Positions 5,974-7,984 of a stretch of DNA of 7,984 bases are shown in pieces (within the stretch, counting starts at the first letter, position 1; each line of letters begins with the position of its first letter). This DNA is from Rickettsia typhi (lineage in GTDB: Bacteria; Pseudomonadota; Alphaproteobacteria; Rickettsiales; Rickettsiaceae). The DNA lies in contig CAMDSB010000047.1 in assembly GCA_945907105.1 (NCBI GenBank), forward strand, positions 1-7,984, read 5' to 3'. Under the pieces are notes generated by a model. The model was not told where the DNA came from and searched no databases. It was given only the letters and a program-made list of their open reading frames with translations. The position numbers and the translations under genes were made by a program.

Positions 5974-6699
5974 TTATACTGTTTGTGACAGGTGTTTATT
6001 TTCATGCGCGCCACCGTGATTATCATCATAATCTTTTAGCATGTATCCGCGACCCCAAACCGTTTCGATATAGTTCATACCACCAGAAGCTTTTGCCAGC
6101 TTCTTACGCAATTTACAAACGAAGACATCAATAATCTTAATCTCTGGCTCATCCATACTACTATACAAATGATTTAAGAACATTTCCTTAGTAAGTACTG
6201 TTCCCTTACGCATAGCAAGAAGCTCTAATATTGCATATTCTTTATTAGTTAGATGAACTTGTTGACTATCAACTTCAACAGTCCTAGTGTCTAAATTTAT
6301 AGCCACTTTATCAAATCTAACTACTGATTCTGAATGCCCTTTGGAGCGACGAACAATAGCTTGTATTCGTGCAATCAATTCTCCTCTATTGAACGGCTTG
6401 GTTAGATAATCATCAGCGCCAAACCCTAAGCCTTTTATTTTTTGATCTACCGAAGTAAGACCAGATAAAATTAATATCGGTGTCTTAACTTTTGCAGAAC
6501 GCAAACGAAGTAAAACTTCATAGCCATCTATATCAGGAAGCATAAGATCTAAAAGAATGATATCATAATCATAAATCTTGCCAATCTCAATTCCGTCAGA
6601 GCCAACCTCTGCTGTATCGCAAATTATACCCTCTGCAGCAAGGGCTAGTTCAATTGACCTAGCTGTTGAAGCATCGTCTTCAATAAGTAGTACTCTCAT
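5974..6699 (-). CDS. ctrA: Cell-cycle response regulator CtrA
   Basis: OmpR/PhoB-type DNA-binding response regulator; in alphaproteobacteria it is phosphorylated through the CckA-ChpT relay and controls cell-cycle, envelope and developmental genes. The receiver domain covers residues 1-117: acidic pocket E7-D8-D9, phospho-acceptor D51 (LLDLMLPD, same number as in Caulobacter CtrA), S79 and K101 (KPF). The winged-helix domain is about 124-224: [13 protein letters not shown], the [19 protein letters not shown] recognition-helix region (182-200), and wing TVWGRGYM (213-220). The segments [20 protein letters not shown] and [14 protein letters not shown] are characteristic of CtrA. The tail (225-241, rich in D, N, H and G, ending SQTV) differs from Caulobacter CtrA, which ends in a two-alanine ClpXP signal. 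The Shine-Dalgarno AAGGAG (6712-6717) is about 12 nt from the ATG, rather far. A candidate promoter lies upstream and an intrinsic terminator downstream. Confidence 0.95.
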   Translation of the reverse strand: MRVLLIEDDASTARSIELALAAEGIICDTAEVGSDGIEIGKIYDYDIILLDLMLPDIDGYEVLLRLRSAKVKTPILILSGLTSVDQKIKGLGFGADDYLTKPFNRGELIARIQAIVRRSKGHSESVVRFDKVAINLDTRTVEVDSQQVHLTNKEYAILELLAMRKGTVLTKEMFLNHLYSSMDEPEIKIIDVFVCKLRKKLAKASGGMNYIETVWGRGYMLKDYDDNHGGAHENKHLSQTV

Positions 6700-6750
6700 T
6701 ACTCTATTTATCTCCTTAACAAAAATTTACTTTGCAAATAATCTTACTGA

Positions 6751-6779
6751 ATAATCTCACTATATCTTCTAAAAATCAA
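6751..6779 (-). promoter_or_regulatory. Candidate ctrA promoter
   Basis: On the minus strand TTGATT (6779-6774) and GATTAT (6756-6751) are separated by exactly 17 bp, each matching the sigma-70 consensus at four of six positions. Transcription would start near 6744 and give a leader of about 45 nt. No other pair in the 135-bp gap between the porin stop and ctrA is as well placed. I see no classical TTAA-N7-TTAA CtrA box over it. Confidence 0.4.
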
Positions 6780-6814
6780 GCATTTTTTACATAATTGTTA
6801 ATTATCTTGATTAA
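6774..6814. repeat. Inverted repeats upstream of ctrA
   Basis: Two overlapping symmetries lie here. AATCAAG (6774-6780) is the exact reverse complement of CTTGATT (6806-6812), with 25 bp between; the first arm coincides with the candidate -35 of ctrA. Within the right half, TTAAT (6798-6802) and ATTAA (6810-6814) form a second inverted repeat around seven bases. They could be an operator for ctrA or a weak 3'-end structure of the porin transcript. No U-tract follows on the minus strand. A+T-rich sequence yields such symmetries easily. Confidence 0.35.
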
Positions 6815-6834
6815 TAGTATAAAACGGACTCAAT

Positions 6835-7984
6835 TTACAGCGAGATTTTTCCTCCCAGAATTACTATATCCCCCTTGCTTTTGTTGCCTCTAATTACCCC
6901 AGTCGTTTCATCAATATACTTCCCTTTAGCTTGAAAACGTGTGATCTGCAGATAAGCCTTGATTCCTTTTGCAATCAAGTAATCAAAACCAAGGCTAGTG
7001 GCGTCGAATTTATTCTTTTTATGGTTACTACGGAAATGATTTAGGCTTGTAGCGTATTTACCATCAAGAAATTTATATCTCGTGCCAACTACGTATATAG
7101 AAGTTTCTCTACCAAAAATATCAACGGTTACATTAGACAAACTTTTATTGTAGTTCATAAATGAACCAGCAATACTTAGCTGGTCATAAGTAACTTCAGC
7201 GCCTATATTGTAGGCATTTAAATCTTTAAATTTTATATTAGATTTTTTATTATCCGACTTGTTGAACGCAACTGGCTTTCCTTTTTCACCTGTTAATGCT
7301 AGTTTCATAGACAATTTATCTGAAAACTTACCATCATATGTAATACCATATGCAAGCCCGTCTTTTATAGAAAATTTATAAGGGTAAACACTTATTACTG
7401 CATATAAATTGGCTTTATCTATATTGTCGTGCCCTGCATTAGAACTATCTGGCGAATATGAAGCAGCTAGCTGGAATTTATGCCCCTCAACTCCAAATTT
7501 AGGAGTATAATACGACATCTTTCTTGAGTAGTCTGACAACATACTGGTACGAGTCTTTGCATCTAAAAAACTACTTAAATTTGTTACATAAGGAATTTGT
7601 GCCCCTTTATCATTTGATGGAGATGATATTATAAATGCATCCCAACCATTACCACCAGCACATGCCACACTATATCCCGTAAGTATCATTTTTGCTCCAG
7701 CGCTTTTCTCTGAACCGGCTTCAACTTTACCATACTCAGACTCGGTATATATAGCAAAAGGAACTCCCCTATCATTTCGTGTAGTTTGCTGCAAACCTAT
7801 CTTGGTCCCATATTTCCAACCATCCTCTGCAACAAGTTGATAGTCTACAAAAAAGTGTCCAGACGAATATAGCCCACGGTTTTTGTTATACATAGAAAAT
7901 TTTCTCTGGGTAGCATCCCCACTAGTCTTGTAATGAACACCTTGAACATCCATTACAGCGCCAATTTTAACTTGATTCTCAATA
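6835..7984 (-). CDS. Outer-membrane porin, 5' end beyond the window
   Basis: A beta-barrel protein of the general Gram-negative porin type, expected as a trimeric outer-membrane diffusion channel. Visible are 382 in-frame codons of alternating polar and hydrophobic or aromatic residues typical of transmembrane strands (LNHFRSNHKKNKFDATSLGF, GIKAYLQITRFQAKG). The segment MSYYTPKFGVEGHKFQLAAS resembles the 'YxTPxFxGFqlgaSY' block of proteobacterial porins, followed by SYSPDSSN. It ends GDIVILGGKISL, a plausible last strand with leucine instead of the usual terminal aromatic. The frame stays open past the ATG at 7953 to the edge (codons reading IENQVKIGAV), and no ribosome-binding site precedes that ATG, so it is internal. 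The signal peptide must lie outside the window. The single cysteine (SVACAGGNG) is unusual for a porin. It lies upstream of ctrA on the same strand, 135 bp away. Confidence 0.8.
   Translation of the reverse strand, partial: IENQVKIGAVMDVQGVHYKTSGDATQRKFSMYNKNRGLYSSGHFFVDYQLVAEDGWKYGTKIGLQQTTRNDRGVPFAIYTESEYGKVEAGSEKSAGAKMILTGYSVACAGGNGWDAFIISSPSNDKGAQIPYVTNLSSFLDAKTRTSMLSDYSRKMSYYTPKFGVEGHKFQLAASYSPDSSNAGHDNIDKANLYAVISVYPYKFSIKDGLAYGITYDGKFSDKLSMKLALTGEKGKPVAFNKSDNKKSNIKFKDLNAYNIGAEVTYDQLSIAGSFMNYNKSLSNVTVDIFGRETSIYVVGTRYKFLDGKYATSLNHFRSNHKKNKFDATSLGFDYLIAKGIKAYLQITRFQAKGKYIDETTGVIRGNKSKGDIVILGGKISL

Noticed and set aside
6798..6814. Possible CtrA box (TTAA pair) upstream of ctrA
   Set aside because: The two TTAA are separated by nine bases instead of seven, and the flanking bases do not match the consensus.
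7951..7953. ATG at 7953 (minus strand) as the porin start
   Set aside because: The frame stays open to the window edge with porin-like residues, no ribosome-binding site precedes it, and a porin needs a signal peptide that is not seen here.

Overview
The window is an A+T-rich stretch of a Gram-negative, alphaproteobacterial chromosome. The best lineage marker is a full-length CtrA-type response regulator. Together with the thioredoxin-reductase-like ferredoxin-NADP+ reductase, the porin style and the short ribonucleotide reductase subunits, it points to the order Rickettsiales or close relatives. This placement rests on recalled family resemblance, not on a search.

Layout: positions 1-414 are non-coding. 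They hold two imperfect direct-repeat pairs and, near the gene, a tandem pair of NrdR-box-like palindromes whose centres lie 31 bp apart. On the plus strand follow nrdA and nrdB (24 bp apart, one operon), a long imperfect hairpin, an unrecognised 111-codon ORF, a possible 16-codon leader ORF whose stop overlaps the nadA ribosome-binding site, and nadA (quinolinate synthase, GTG start). On the minus strand, reading from the right edge inward, are a porin gene cut by the window edge, ctrA with a candidate promoter, a good intrinsic terminator, and the ferredoxin-NADP+ reductase gene. That last gene ends 18 bp from nadA in a convergent arrangement.

How the parts fit: nrdAB makes deoxynucleotides. 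All catalytic cysteines and the tyrosyl-radical/di-metal residues are present, but neither subunit has an N-terminal ATP-cone, so dATP feedback by the classical route looks absent and NrdR control of transcription may matter more. NadA makes quinolinate for de novo NAD and needs a [4Fe-4S] cluster. The ferredoxin-NADP+ reductase supplies low-potential electrons to ferredoxin, which Fe-S assembly and other reductive steps use. CtrA is the cell-cycle/development transcription factor of alphaproteobacteria, and the porin is an outer-membrane channel. These look like housekeeping genes side by side rather than one dedicated system. I see no mobile element, CRISPR array, RNA gene or clear novel system. 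The less ordinary items are the NrdR operator, the candidate nadA leader peptide, the orphan 111-codon ORF and the terminator abutting the reductase gene.
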